A model generated the notes under the pieces. The model was given only the letters and a program-made list of their open reading frames with translations, was not told where the DNA came from and ran no database searches. DNA of 64,000 nt, taken from positions 6,386,001 through 6,450,000 of the forward strand of contig NZ_CP132339.1 of the NCBI RefSeq assembly GCF_030944405.1, in the 5' to 3' direction. This DNA comes from Janthinobacterium sp. J1-1. Its GTDB lineage: Bacteria; Pseudomonadota; Gammaproteobacteria; Burkholderiales; Burkholderiaceae_D. Both the position numbers and the translations under genes were made by a program. Shown piece after piece: positions 1-8,200 of this stretch. Position 1 is the first letter of the stretch, and each line of letters opens with the position of its first letter.

Positions 1-13
1 GGCCTAATCCGAC

Positions 14-838
14 CTACGCGGCGCGATGTTGATTGATCGCATCGCGCGTCTCGATCGCCACGCGCCTGGCCGCATCGGCAAAATCCTCGCCAGCCTGCGG
101 CTTGGCATAGATGATGGCCCGCGAGGAACTGATCATCATGCCCATGCCGTTCGCCGTCTGGCCCGCGCCGACGGTGGCGGCGATGTCGCCCCCCTGGGCG
201 CCGATGCCGGGCACCAGCAGCGGCATGTCGCCGACGATGGCGCGCACCTGCGCCAGTTCTTCAGGGAAGGTGGCGCCGACGACCAGCGCGCACTGGCCGT
301 TCTTGTTCCATTTCTCGGCCACCAGGCGCGCCACCCGCTGGTACAGGGGCACGCCGTCCGTGTCGAGGAACTGCAGGTCCGAGCCGCCCGGGTTCGAGGT
401 GCGGCACAAAATGATCACGCCGCGGTCTGGCCACGCCAGGTAAGGATCGAGCGAGTCCTCGCCCATGTAGGGGTTGACGGTGACGGCGTCGGCGCCATAG
501 CGTTCGAACGCTTCGCGCGCATATTGAGTCGCGGTGGCGCCGATGTCGCCGCGCTTGGCGTCGAGGATCAGCGGGATGTGCGGGTAGTGTTCACGCAGGT
601 AGCGGCAGATGTCTTCCAGCTGCTTTTCCGCGCCCAGCGCGCCGAAATAGGCGATCTGCGGCTTGAAGGCGCAGGCCAGGTCGGCCGTGGCGTCGATGAT
701 GCGCGTGCAAAAGGTGGTGATGCCATCAGGCGCGTCGCGCAATTCGGCCGGCAGCTTGGCCAGGTCCGGGTCCAGTCCCACGCACAGCAGGGAATGATTG
801 GCCGTCCACGCGGCGGTTAACTTATCGATGAAATTCAC
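14..838 (-). CDS. pyrF: Orotidine 5'-phosphate decarboxylase
   Basis: PyrF decarboxylates OMP to UMP, the last step of de novo pyrimidine synthesis, in the cytoplasm. The 274 aa protein is the longer type-2 OMP decarboxylase. It shows the substrate-binding start [12 protein letters not shown] (about residues 19-30), the catalytic Lys/Asp signature [11 protein letters not shown] (about 90-100) and a phosphate-binding [11 protein letters not shown] near residue 210. The ATG at 838 starts a natural N terminus (MNFIDKL). The stop lies 13 bases inside the window edge, so the gene is complete. It is monocistronic as far as can be seen and divergent from the LemA gene. Confidence 0.97.
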   Translation of the reverse strand: MNFIDKLTAAWTANHSLLCVGLDPDLAKLPAELRDAPDGITTFCTRIIDATADLACAFKPQIAYFGALGAEKQLEDICRYLREHYPHIPLILDAKRGDIGATATQYAREAFERYGADAVTVNPYMGEDSLDPYLAWPDRGVIILCRTSNPGGSDLQFLDTDGVPLYQRVARLVAEKWNKNGQCALVVGATFPEELAQVRAIVGDMPLLVPGIGAQGGDIAATVGAGQTANGMGMMISSSRAIIYAKPQAGEDFADAARRVAIETRDAINQHRAA

Positions 839-1006
839 GGCACACCTTTTCTGTATTCAGTTGCAAACCCCGTATTGTAACGCGGCCGGCGGCCTGCCCG
901 GCGGCGCCAGGCCCGCCTGTGATACTGATTAAACCAACATTTTGTGGTGTTTCAGGTATATTTGCCCCACCGGACTCTCCTCTTACCATTACGCACGGAA
1001 ACCATC

Positions 1007-1621
1007 ATGCAAATCACCCAACAATTCACCAAATGGCTGCGCCTGGCCCTCAGCGTTACCGTGCTGGCCGGCGTGCTGACCGGCTGCGGCTACAACGATT
1101 TCCAGAGCAAGGACGAAGCGACCAAGGCCGCCTGGGGCGAAGTGGTCAACCAGTACCAGCGGCGCGCCGACCTGATACCCAACCTGGTCAATACCGTCAA
1201 GGGCTATGCCAGCCACGAACGCGAAACGCTGGAAGCGGTGACCAAGGCGCGCTCGGCCGCCACCAGCTTCCAGATCACGCCCGAGGTGCTCAATGACCCG
1301 GCCGCCTTCGAAAAATTCCAGCAGGTGCAGGGCCAGCTGTCGTCGGCCCTGTCGCGCCTGATGGTGGTGTCCGAGAAATACCCGGACCTGAAAGCCAATA
1401 GCAACTTCCGCGACCTGCAATCGCAGCTGGAAGGCACGGAAAACCGCATCACCGTGGCGCGACAGCGCTATATCGTGGCGGTGCAGGACTACAACGTGCA
1501 TGCGCGCAGCTTCCCGAACAACCTGACGGCCATGATGTTCGGCTACAAGGTCAAGCCATCATTCACGGTGGACAATGAAAAAGCCATCTCGACCGCGCCA
1601 ACCGTCGACTTCGGCAAATAA
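1007..1621 (+). CDS. LemA family lipoprotein
   Basis: A 204 aa LemA-family protein. The N terminus is a lipoprotein signal: a hydrophobic stretch ending in the lipobox LTGC at about residues 24-27, so the mature protein is a lipid-anchored, helical periplasmic protein. The family hallmark follows: W near 45, then NQYQRRADLIPNLVNTVKGY, then long helices. The ATG at 1007 is preferred over an in-frame codon 63 bases upstream because it places the signal peptide at the N terminus. It is followed 2 nt later by two TPM-domain genes. LemA-TPM-TPM is a common arrangement of unknown function, probably in envelope maintenance. Confidence 0.93.
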   Translation: MQITQQFTKWLRLALSVTVLAGVLTGCGYNDFQSKDEATKAAWGEVVNQYQRRADLIPNLVNTVKGYASHERETLEAVTKARSAATSFQITPEVLNDPAAFEKFQQVQGQLSSALSRLMVVSEKYPDLKANSNFRDLQSQLEGTENRITVARQRYIVAVQDYNVHARSFPNNLTAMMFGYKVKPSFTVDNEKAISTAPTVDFGK

Positions 1622-1623
1622 GC

Positions 1624-2451
1624 ATGGGCATCAAGGCCTATTTTGCGGCACTCGTCACGGCGCTGCTGTGCGCGATGGCATTGCCGGCCAGCGCCCAGCT
1701 GGCTGCCGTGCCGCCGCTGGCAACGCGCGTGACCGACCAGGCCGCCATGCTGGACGACAAACAGAAGGCGTCGCTGGAAGCCGTGCTGGCCGACTATGAA
1801 GCGCGCACCGGCAGCCAGATCGCCGTGCTGCTGCTCAAGTCGACCGAACCCGAAGCGATCGAGCAATACAGCATCCGCGTGACGGACGCCTGGAAGCTGG
1901 GCCGCAAGGGCGTCGATGACGGCGTGCTGCTGCTGGTGGCGAAAGACAATCCCTCGTCGCTGCGCCGCTTGCGCATCGAAGCGGGGCGTGGCGTGCAGGG
2001 CGTGCTGACCGATGCGCAATCGAAACGCATCTTGCAGGACGTGATCACGCCCCATTTCAAGCAGCAGGATTATTATGGTGGCCTGGTGGCCGGCGTGGGT
2101 GCCATCGCCACCTTGCTGAACCAGGAGCAATTCCCGGCACCGGCAAAACAGGCGGCGCCGGCGGCTGCCGAAGAAGGCGGCCTGGGCTTCTGGCTGCCGC
2201 TGCTGTTCTTCGGCTTCCTGGTGGTGCTGACCCTGTTTCGTTCGCGCGGCGGCCCAAATCGCTTGCAGCGCGGCAGCAACTGGACCAGCGGCGCCACCGG
2301 CGTGGTGCTGGGCAGCATCCTCAGCCAGGCCATGAACAACCGCGGCGGTGGCGGTGGCGGCTTTGGCGGCGGTGGCGGTTTCGGCGGCGGCGGTGGCTTT
2401 GGCGGTGGGGGCGGCGGCTTTGACGGCGGCGGCGCCTCGGGAGACTGGTAA
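1624..2451 (+). CDS. TPM domain protein with glycine-rich tail (YgcG-like)
   Basis: 275 aa. A Sec signal peptide ends near residue 24 (ALPASA). The TPM domain spans about 34-160 (VTDQAAMLDD to the ATLLNQ region), a single membrane segment lies near 187-206, and the C terminus from about 236 is an almost pure Gly/Phe/Asp low-complexity tail of GGGG(G)F units. This is the YgcG-type layout: periplasmic TPM domain, one membrane anchor and a glycine-rich tail. It sits 2 nt after lemA, and its TAA overlaps the ATG of the next gene by one base (TAATG), implying translational coupling. The biochemical function is not established. Confidence 0.92.
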   Translation: MGIKAYFAALVTALLCAMALPASAQLAAVPPLATRVTDQAAMLDDKQKASLEAVLADYEARTGSQIAVLLLKSTEPEAIEQYSIRVTDAWKLGRKGVDDGVLLLVAKDNPSSLRRLRIEAGRGVQGVLTDAQSKRILQDVITPHFKQQDYYGGLVAGVGAIATLLNQEQFPAPAKQAAPAAAEEGGLGFWLPLLFFGFLVVLTLFRSRGGPNRLQRGSNWTSGATGVVLGSILSQAMNNRGGGGGGFGGGGGFGGGGGFGGGGGGFDGGGASGDW

Positions 2452-2972
2452 TGACGCAAGAACTGACATTTGGCCAGCGCTGTGGACGCGCGCTGAAACA
2501 TTGGCGCGGCACGCCGGCCACGGCCAGGGCGGCCTTTCCTGGCACCACCCTGAAAGCGATCGAAACGGCCATCGCCGAAGGCGAACAACGCCATCGCGCG
2601 GAAGTGCGCCTGATCGTCGAAGCGGCGCTCACCCCAGGCATGGCCTACCAGGGCGTGACGAACCGCGAGCGGGCGCGCGAACTGTTTGCCCACTATGGCG
2701 TGTGGGATACGGAAGACAACTGCGGCGTGCTGATCTACATCAACCTGGCCGAGCACCAGGTCGATATCGTGGCCGACCGCCATGTGGGACGCCGCATCAC
2801 GCCCGAGCAGTGGCAGGCCATCTGCCGTACCATGACGGCCGGTTTTGCCAGTGGCAACTATCACGACAGCACCTTGCAGGCGCTGGGCGAACTGAACAGC
2901 TTGCTGCAGCATCACTTCCCGGCCACGGGCGAGCGCAGCAATCAATTACCGAACGAAGCCATCCTTCTCTGA
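2451..2972 (+). CDS. TPM domain protein, short form
   Basis: 173 aa second TPM-family protein, without signal peptide or clear membrane segment. The conserved core lies at about 65-140: a helix with NRERARELFAHYGVWDTEDN, then a strand pair GVLIYINLAEHQVDIVADR. This matches the TPM fold of the preceding gene and the short cytoplasmic partner usually found at LemA/TPM loci. The start ATG overlaps the upstream stop by one base. It ends 10 nt before the SDR gene, which may be in the same transcript. Confidence 0.88.
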   Translation: MTQELTFGQRCGRALKHWRGTPATARAAFPGTTLKAIETAIAEGEQRHRAEVRLIVEAALTPGMAYQGVTNRERARELFAHYGVWDTEDNCGVLIYINLAEHQVDIVADRHVGRRITPEQWQAICRTMTAGFASGNYHDSTLQALGELNSLLQHHFPATGERSNQLPNEAILL

Positions 2973-2982
2973 CCGAGTACTT

Positions 2983-3747
2983 ATGAAACTAAGCAATAAA
3001 ACCGCCATCGTCACGGGCGCCACGCAAGGCATCGGCCTGGCCTGCGCCAGCCGTCTGATTGCCGAAGGGGCGCAGGTGATGCTGGTCGACATCAAGGAAG
3101 CCGGCGCCGAAGCGGCCGCCGCGCTGGGGCCACAGGCGCACTTTTTCTGCGCCGACGTCAGCCAGAAGGCCGATGTCGACGCCATGATGACGGCCACCCT
3201 GGCCCGTTTCGGCCATGTCGACATCCTGATCAACAATGCCGGCGTGACCCACGCCGCCGATTTCCTCGACGTGACCGAGGACGATTTCGACCGCGTCATG
3301 CGCATCAACCTGAAATCGATGTTCCTGTGCGGCCAGGCAGTGGCGCGCGAGATGGTCAAGCGCAACAGCGGCGTGATCATCAATATGTCGAGCGTGAATG
3401 CGGAACTGGCGATCCCCAACCAGGTGCCGTATGTGGTGTCGAAAGGCGCGATCAACCAGCTGACCAAGGTGATGGCGCTGAACCTGGCGCCGCATGGCGT
3501 GCGCGTCAACGGCATCGGGCCAGGCACCATCCTGACCGAACTGGCGAAACAGGCCGTGCTGTCGAGCCCGCAGGCGCGCCACACCATCCTGTCGCGCACG
3601 CCACTCGGACGCTGCGGCGAACCGGAAGAAGTGGCCGGCATCGCCGCTTTCCTGGCCAGCGACGACGCCAGCTACATGACGGGCCAGACGATTTATGCCG
3701 ACGGCGGCCGCATGGCGCTCAACTACACGGTGGCGGTACAGGAATAG
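2983..3747 (+). CDS. SDR family oxidoreductase
   Basis: 254 aa classical short-chain dehydrogenase/reductase. It has the NAD(P) motif TGATQGIG (11-18), NNAG (84-87), catalytic Ser136/137 and the intact YVVSK catalytic pair Tyr150/Lys154. The C-terminal PGTILTEL and GQTIYADGG segments are typical of the 3-oxoacyl-ACP-reductase / sugar-dehydrogenase branch. An Asp (VDIKE, about 36) at the end of strand 2 favours NAD over NADP. The substrate cannot be told. It is the last gene of the lemA-TPM run and is followed by an intrinsic terminator at 3868. Confidence 0.92.
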   Translation: MKLSNKTAIVTGATQGIGLACASRLIAEGAQVMLVDIKEAGAEAAAALGPQAHFFCADVSQKADVDAMMTATLARFGHVDILINNAGVTHAADFLDVTEDDFDRVMRINLKSMFLCGQAVAREMVKRNSGVIINMSSVNAELAIPNQVPYVVSKGAINQLTKVMALNLAPHGVRVNGIGPGTILTELAKQAVLSSPQARHTILSRTPLGRCGEPEEVAGIAAFLASDDASYMTGQTIYADGGRMALNYTVAVQE

Positions 3748-3867
3748 CGGTCTCGTCAGTTATATCAAAAACCGATAATCGATATCTGAAAAGACCATTA
3801 GACATATATCGTGCGGCGCAGCATAATGCACCTGTCTCCACTATTCTCCTCCAAGAAAATAGTTTCA

Positions 3868-3896
3868 AGCCCGCTTTCACCAGCGGGCTTTTTTTT
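3868..3896 (+). terminator. Intrinsic terminator
   Basis: AGCCCGCT/AGCGGGCT stem with a short TTCACC-type loop, followed by eight T residues. It would end transcription from the LemA-TPM-SDR genes or a short RNA starting near 3830. Confidence 0.85.
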
Positions 3897-3976
3897 GTCC
3901 GGCGTGCGCCCATCACTTTTTTCAGAAAACTTGAAAGTGTCATCAGGCGGTCATGTTCGCTGGCTATACTTGCTTC

Positions 3977-4142
3977 ATCTGCAGTACACGCAACCGATAT
4001 GCGCGACGGCGGACAGGTGTGCCTTCACTGGCGCACCACTCCCCATTTTTGCCATGGCGCGCCGCAGCACCGCGACTTGGCCAGCACCGTTCACTCTTGA
4101 CCCTTTTGGGTTTTCAGCCCGCTACTTAGCGGGCTTTTTTTT
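3977..4142 (+). ncRNA. Candidate small RNA between two terminators
   Basis: The TATACT box at 3965-3970 would start a transcript near 3977, which would end at the terminator at 4142, giving about 165 nt without a plausible ORF. Just before the terminator there is an extra small hairpin, ACCC-TTTT-GGGT at 4100-4109, so the 3' end has the two-hairpin plus U-tract look of many Hfq-type sRNAs. The -35 region is poor and no known family is recognised. The call rests only on promoter/terminator layout. Confidence 0.25.
4116..4142 (+). terminator. Intrinsic terminator
   Basis: AGCCCGCTA-CT-TAGCGGGCT hairpin followed by eight T residues. The stem is nearly the same as that of the terminators at 3868 and 60244, so it is a favoured terminator sequence in this genome. 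Confidence 0.85.
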
Positions 4143-4220
4143 GCCCATGCTTGCGCGTCAGCATGGCGCCCGCGCCGGCCCCCATGTTATGGTTGCCACC
4201 TTTCCGCTATTCCACTGATC

Positions 4221-4634
4221 ATGCAAGCCACACTGACCCAGCTTTGTTTCGCCGAGCGCCATGAGCGCCTGCGCTTTCGCACCGCGCTGTTTTTGTACGC
4301 GCTGGTGATCATCATCGGCGACATTCCGGGCACGCGCGCCGATGTGGGCCAGTATGCCTCGGGCGTGGTGCTGCATTCGTTCGGCTACGGCGTGCTGGCC
4401 CTGCTGCTGTTCAGCGGCATCGCCGGCGGCATGGGCCGCCGCGCCGTGCTGTCGGTGCTGATGGTGGCGGCGATGGGCGCACTCGACGAATTCATCCAGA
4501 GCTTCCTGCCCTACCGCCGCGGCGCCGTGTCCGACTGGCTGGTCGACATCACGGCTGCCATGCTGGTGGCCGCTTCCCTGTATTTCCTCTGGCCCAGGAT
4601 GGTCGCGGCAGGCCTGAAGAAATCGCCTTTGTAA
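4221..4634 (+). CDS. VanZ-like family membrane protein
   Basis: 137 aa with about four membrane helices (roughly 20-37, 46-66, 75-92 and 105-125). The VanZ signature is clear: an acidic DEFIQSFLP segment followed by YRRGAVSDWLVDITAA, where the R, D and small residues form the family's conserved loop. The ATG at 4221 gives a short cytoplasmic N terminus. VanZ-like proteins of this size are widespread in proteobacteria with unknown role; the link to teicoplanin resistance applies to the enterococcal founder and should not be assumed here. Confidence 0.85.
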   Translation: MQATLTQLCFAERHERLRFRTALFLYALVIIIGDIPGTRADVGQYASGVVLHSFGYGVLALLLFSGIAGGMGRRAVLSVLMVAAMGALDEFIQSFLPYRRGAVSDWLVDITAAMLVAASLYFLWPRMVAAGLKKSPL

Positions 4635-4646
4635 ACGGCGCCACCA

Positions 4647-4946
4647 TCACGGCGCGGCGGTCTCGCTGGCGCCCAGCGCCAGGGCCAGCTGTCCCTGCCC
4701 CACGGCTGCCTGGCTGGCGGCGCGGCGCAAGACCATGCGCATCTGCCGGCGGCCGCTGGCTCCCGCCGCGCGCGTGGCATCACGCCGCATCGCCATCAAT
4801 TGTTCTGACCGGGCAAGCCTGGTCAGGCCATGCAGAGCCTGCCTGAGCATATGCCGGGCGCGCCCGTCGTCGAGCATGTCGCCCTCGCCGTACACGGCGA
4901 TCAGCACCGCTTCAATCAGCTTGTCACTTGTCATACCTGAAAACAC
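4647..4946 (-). CDS. Hypothetical protein
   Basis: Small Ala/Arg-rich protein of 99 aa, not recognised. It begins with a GTG at 4946 placed 4 bases after AGGAG; an ATG four codons inside (4934) is the alternative start and gives the natural-looking N terminus MTSDKLIEAVLIAV. The middle is helical and basic (RHMLRQALHGLTRLARSEQ, then RRQMRMVLRRAA). There is no signal peptide or membrane segment. It is convergent with the VanZ gene (12-base gap). Support is the Shine-Dalgarno sequence and gene-like composition, not homology. Confidence 0.55.
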   Translation of the reverse strand: MFSGMTSDKLIEAVLIAVYGEGDMLDDGRARHMLRQALHGLTRLARSEQLMAMRRDATRAAGASGRRQMRMVLRRAASQAAVGQGQLALALGASETAAP

Positions 4947-5188
4947 CTTTCTCCTGACGGGAACGACGGGGGAGCGCGAGCGCCCTGAATGTTTGCTGCG
5001 AGAACATCTTTTATACCAAGCTCAACAATTGGAATACTTGATGTATCTCAACGCTAAACAAGACACATGGAACGTCTTGCCATACCGGCGCTCTTACATG
5101 CAGTAGTTACGGCCATGTCCGGCATACGCCACTCATGCGGACTTCCACCCTACTTCCACCATATTGTCACTCCTGAAGGAGAACACAG

Positions 5189-5644
5189 ATGAGAGCAAAA
5201 AATACCCTGGCGCTGGCTGGCCTGTCATGCATGCTGCTGGCCGCTTGCAGTTCGACCGATAGCGGCAGCACGGCCATGAGTCGCAGCGGCGAGAACGTCA
5301 GCAGTACCGCCAGCGCCACCCAGGCCGCCACGACGCCGGCTTCCGGCAGCATGAACGCCAGCGGCAGCGACATGAGCATGGACGGCAGCCAGTCCGGTGT
5401 CAGCATCGCCTCGGCCACCGTGCAGTCCATCGAGCCGGTGGCACGCGGCATGGACCAGGCCAGCGGCGAGACGCAGGCTGGCAGCTCGGGTACCGCGGGC
5501 ACTACAGCGGGCAGCGCGGACATGTACCGGGTCACGCTGCGGCTGGACGATGGCAGCACGCGCACCATCATGCAAAATTCCGCGCCCACTTATCAGACCG
5601 GCGACCGGGTCAAGCTGGTCAACGGCCTGCTGCAAAAATACTGA
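5189..5644 (+). CDS. Putative outer-membrane lipoprotein
   Basis: 151 aa. A lipoprotein signal ends in the lipobox LLAAC near residue 19. A Ser/Ala/Gly/Met-rich disordered linker follows (about 20-70). The C-terminal half reads IASATVQSIEPVARG, then YRVTLRLDDGSTRTIMQ, then TGDRVKLVNGLLQKY. That C-terminal pattern is what follows the glycine zipper in SlyB/PcP-type outer-membrane lipoproteins; here the zipper is replaced by a Gly/Ser/Thr-rich spacer. A strong GAAGGAG precedes the ATG. It is expressed alone and is convergent with the next gene. Function unknown; an envelope role is inferred. Confidence 0.8.
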   Translation: MRAKNTLALAGLSCMLLAACSSTDSGSTAMSRSGENVSSTASATQAATTPASGSMNASGSDMSMDGSQSGVSIASATVQSIEPVARGMDQASGETQAGSSGTAGTTAGSADMYRVTLRLDDGSTRTIMQNSAPTYQTGDRVKLVNGLLQKY

Positions 5645-5700
5645 ACCGCACGGCGATGATCACGGCAGGCAGTTGCTGGCTGTCTGTCGTATAGGCTTAT

Positions 5701-6807
5701 CTACTCCAACTCAAGACTCAGCGGACGCCGCCGTCCACGCACCGAGATCGACGGCCAGGCGGGGTCGAAGGTCAGGTTGCGCAGGCGCTGGCCGTTGAGC
5801 AAAAAGGTATCTTCCACCATGCCACCAGGCAAGCTGGGATGGAACGCCAGCGCCATGCCATCCTTGAGCAGCAGTTCCGTGCAACTGCCGGCCGCCAGTT
5901 CGGGCGCCTGATAGCCGGCGATGCCGCCCTGGCGGTGATTGAGCACGGCGTCGGGCTGGCCGGCATAGGCATAGGCGCTGTCGAGCGCGTGATACACCAT
6001 GCTCAGCGCATGGCCCGCCTCGCAGGCATCGAGCGCCACCGCTTCGAGCGCCAGGATGGCGGCATCGGCCTCGTCCACGCCGGCCTGGGCCGGGCGGAAG
6101 CGGCGCTGGCGGCTGAGCGAAGCGCACAGTCCGAAACGCCGCGCGCACAGCGCCAGCACCACGCTGCTGCCGAGCGGCGTGCTCGACGGCGGCGCGCGCC
6201 GGTAGCGCTGCTGGCGCTGCGCGCCCACCGCCATCACATGCATGGTATGCAGGCCGCGCGTCCACAAGGCGCGCGCGCAGGCGCCGGCCAGTTCCTGCTC
6301 GCTCCATTCCGGGCGGGCCGCGCGCAGCGCCTCGCTGGCGGCGCTGGCGGCCAGGCGCCCCACCGTGCGGTAGCGCAACTGTTCCGGCGGCAGCAGGGGC
6401 AGCCGCTCGTCGCGCAAGACCACGGGCAGGCCGCGCTCGAACACGCCGGGCCGGTCGCACAGCACCGGCAGGCCGCCGGCCGCGTGCTGCACGAAATGCT
6501 CGCGCAGCTCGGCCAGGCGCGGCTGCATCCACGGCGTCACCTGCCAGGTCCAGGGGCCGCGTACCTCTTCGTGGCGCAAGCGCTGCGCTTCGGCTTCGTC
6601 GGTCAGGATATAGGCGGCGTCACGGGTGACCAGCACTTCGGCATGGCCGCACTCGGTCGACGGACAATGACCGCCCGAGGCGCCGGCCGTGGCCCAGGCA
6701 AACCAGTCCGCTCCGCGCAGGCGCAAGGCGCCGGCCCCTTCCTGTTCCAGCCAGCGGCGCATCTGCGCCAGCTTGTGGGCAATTTCCTGCTCAACGGTCC
6801 AGTTCAT
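5701..6807 (-). CDS. M24-fold (creatinase/aminopeptidase P-like) protein lacking the metal-binding Asp pair
   Basis: 368 aa. The fold looks like a creatinase N-terminal domain plus a pita-bread M24 domain. Recognisable C-terminal marks are His291 (HRQGGIAGY), an AFHP at 321-324 where peptidases have an EP, and the acidic MVEDTF at 330-335. The usual di-Asp stretch, expected around 215-236, reads LGSSVVLALCARRFGLCASL with no Asp, so a dinuclear metallopeptidase site is unlikely. Creatinase-like members also act without metal. The ATG at 6807 follows GGAG by 5 bases and is preferred over an upstream GTG at 6822. Substrate unknown. Confidence 0.75.
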   Translation of the reverse strand: MNWTVEQEIAHKLAQMRRWLEQEGAGALRLRGADWFAWATAGASGGHCPSTECGHAEVLVTRDAAYILTDEAEAQRLRHEEVRGPWTWQVTPWMQPRLAELREHFVQHAAGGLPVLCDRPGVFERGLPVVLRDERLPLLPPEQLRYRTVGRLAASAASEALRAARPEWSEQELAGACARALWTRGLHTMHVMAVGAQRQQRYRRAPPSSTPLGSSVVLALCARRFGLCASLSRQRRFRPAQAGVDEADAAILALEAVALDACEAGHALSMVYHALDSAYAYAGQPDAVLNHRQGGIAGYQAPELAAGSCTELLLKDGMALAFHPSLPGGMVEDTFLLNGQRLRNLTFDPAWPSISVRGRRRPLSLELE

Positions 6808-7055
6808 GCGTGCTCCGATCACGGCGGTGACATGGTGCTACAGAAAATCTTATGACTGGTTACCTCAAAAAAAGTTCACCAAGAACGACATGTTTTTTTC
6901 AGCCAGCGCAAATCATCACTTTTTTATGGTCCCGTACGCCAACAACAGAATCGTCTTATGATGGTTGCCTGCTGATGCTTGCCACAACCCTGCTGCCATC
7001 AGGGGATAGACAAATCATCCATTGTGATTTCCCAACCCGACCCGATATCTCTTTC

Positions 7056-8054
7056 ATGATCCCATTTTCCATACTCGACCTGGCGCCGATCGCCGAAGGC
7101 AGCACCGCCTCCACTTCCTTCCAGAACACCCTGGATCTCGCCCAGCATGGCGAGCGCTGGGGCTATCACCGTTACTGGCTGGCGGAACACCACGGCATGC
7201 CCGGCATCGCCAGCGCCGCCACGGCGGTGGTGATCGCCCATGTGGCGGCCGGCACCAAGACCATCCGCGTCGGCGCGGGCGGCGTGATGCTGCCGAACCA
7301 TTCTCCGCTGGTGATTGCCGAGCAGTTCGGCACCCTCGAAGCGCTGCATCCGGGCCGCATCGACCTGGGCCTGGGCCGCGCGCCCGGCTCCGACCAGACC
7401 ACGGCGCGCGCCCTGCGGCGCGACCTGCAGTCCGACTCGGACCAGTTCCCGCAGGATGTGCTGGAGCTGATCGATTACATGTGCGACGAACCGCGCCAGC
7501 GCGTGCTGGCCGTGCCCGGCAAGGGTTCCAATGTGCCGGTCTGGATACTCGGTTCCAGCCTGTTTGGCGCGCAACTGGCGGCCCACCTGGGCTTGCCGTA
7601 TGCGTTTGCCTCGCATTTCGCGCCGCAGATGATGATGCAGGCAGTGGCCTATTACCGCGAGCATTTCAAGCCATCGAAGCAGCTGGCCAAGCCGTATGTG
7701 ATGCTCGGCTATAACGTGTTCGCCGCCGATACCGATGCCGAAGCGCATGTGCGCGCCACCTCGATGCAGCAGGCTTTTGTGAACCTGCGCACGGGCCGGC
7801 CATCGCGCCTGCAGCCGCCCGTGCCCGGCTACCTGGAACAGCTGGGCCCGCAGGAACGCGCCATGCTCGACTCGGTATTGTCGTGCACCGCGATCGGCTC
7901 ACCCGCCACCGTAAAAGCCACGATGGCCGCCTTTATCGCCGAGACGGGCGCAGACGAACTGATGATCACCTCGCAGATCTTCGACCACCAGCACCGCTTG
8001 CGCTCGTATGAAATCACGGCCCAGGTGCATGCGGAGCTGTCAGTACCGTCGTAA
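7056..8054 (+). CDS. LLM-class (luciferase-like) flavin-dependent oxidoreductase
   Basis: 332 aa bacterial luciferase-like monooxygenase of the group beginning with a short [11 protein letters not shown] and carrying YWLAEHH near 46-52. The family marks [14 protein letters not shown], the phosphate-loop-like [23 protein letters not shown] and GLGRAPG are present. It is expected to use FMNH2 or reduced flavin on an unknown substrate. The frame is open for 204 bases upstream, but homology starts at the ATG at 7056. No strong Shine-Dalgarno is seen. A terminator follows at 8094. Confidence 0.9.
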   Translation: MIPFSILDLAPIAEGSTASTSFQNTLDLAQHGERWGYHRYWLAEHHGMPGIASAATAVVIAHVAAGTKTIRVGAGGVMLPNHSPLVIAEQFGTLEALHPGRIDLGLGRAPGSDQTTARALRRDLQSDSDQFPQDVLELIDYMCDEPRQRVLAVPGKGSNVPVWILGSSLFGAQLAAHLGLPYAFASHFAPQMMMQAVAYYREHFKPSKQLAKPYVMLGYNVFAADTDAEAHVRATSMQQAFVNLRTGRPSRLQPPVPGYLEQLGPQERAMLDSVLSCTAIGSPATVKATMAAFIAETGADELMITSQIFDHQHRLRSYEITAQVHAELSVPS

Positions 8055-8093
8055 CCTTCTCTCCCCGGTATATACTCCAACGTATACCCTTTT

Positions 8094-8127
8094 CCCGGTC
8101 GTCCGCATGGACCGCCGGGATTTTTTT
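8094..8127 (+). terminator. Intrinsic terminator
   Basis: CCCGG-t-CGTCC / GGACcG-CCGGG imperfect hairpin with a GCAT loop, then a run of seven T residues. It closes the luciferase-like gene. Confidence 0.75.
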
Positions 8128-8200
8128 GGTCTTGCTCGGCAAGAAAAATGCTGCACCGTTATGATGCTGATCCAAAAGCATGATTCGAAAGCCGCAACGC

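Larger units (their letters stand above)
3748..4220. other. 473-base intergenic region with two rho-independent terminators
   Basis: No convincing protein-coding ORF is seen. Two terminators of nearly the same sequence (3868-3896 and 4116-4142) lie on the plus strand 248 bases apart, so a transcript that starts between them should end at the second. A CATAAT-like box near 3822 with TTAGAC 18 bases upstream, and a TATACT box at 3965-3970, are possible promoters. This suggests one or two small RNAs, described separately. The VanZ gene begins 78 bases after the second terminator. Confidence 0.5.

Noticed and set aside
2348..2986. Long open frames overlapping the TPM genes on both strands
   Set aside because: They arise from the Gly-rich repetitive sequence and high GC content; the LemA/TPM frames carry the known domains.
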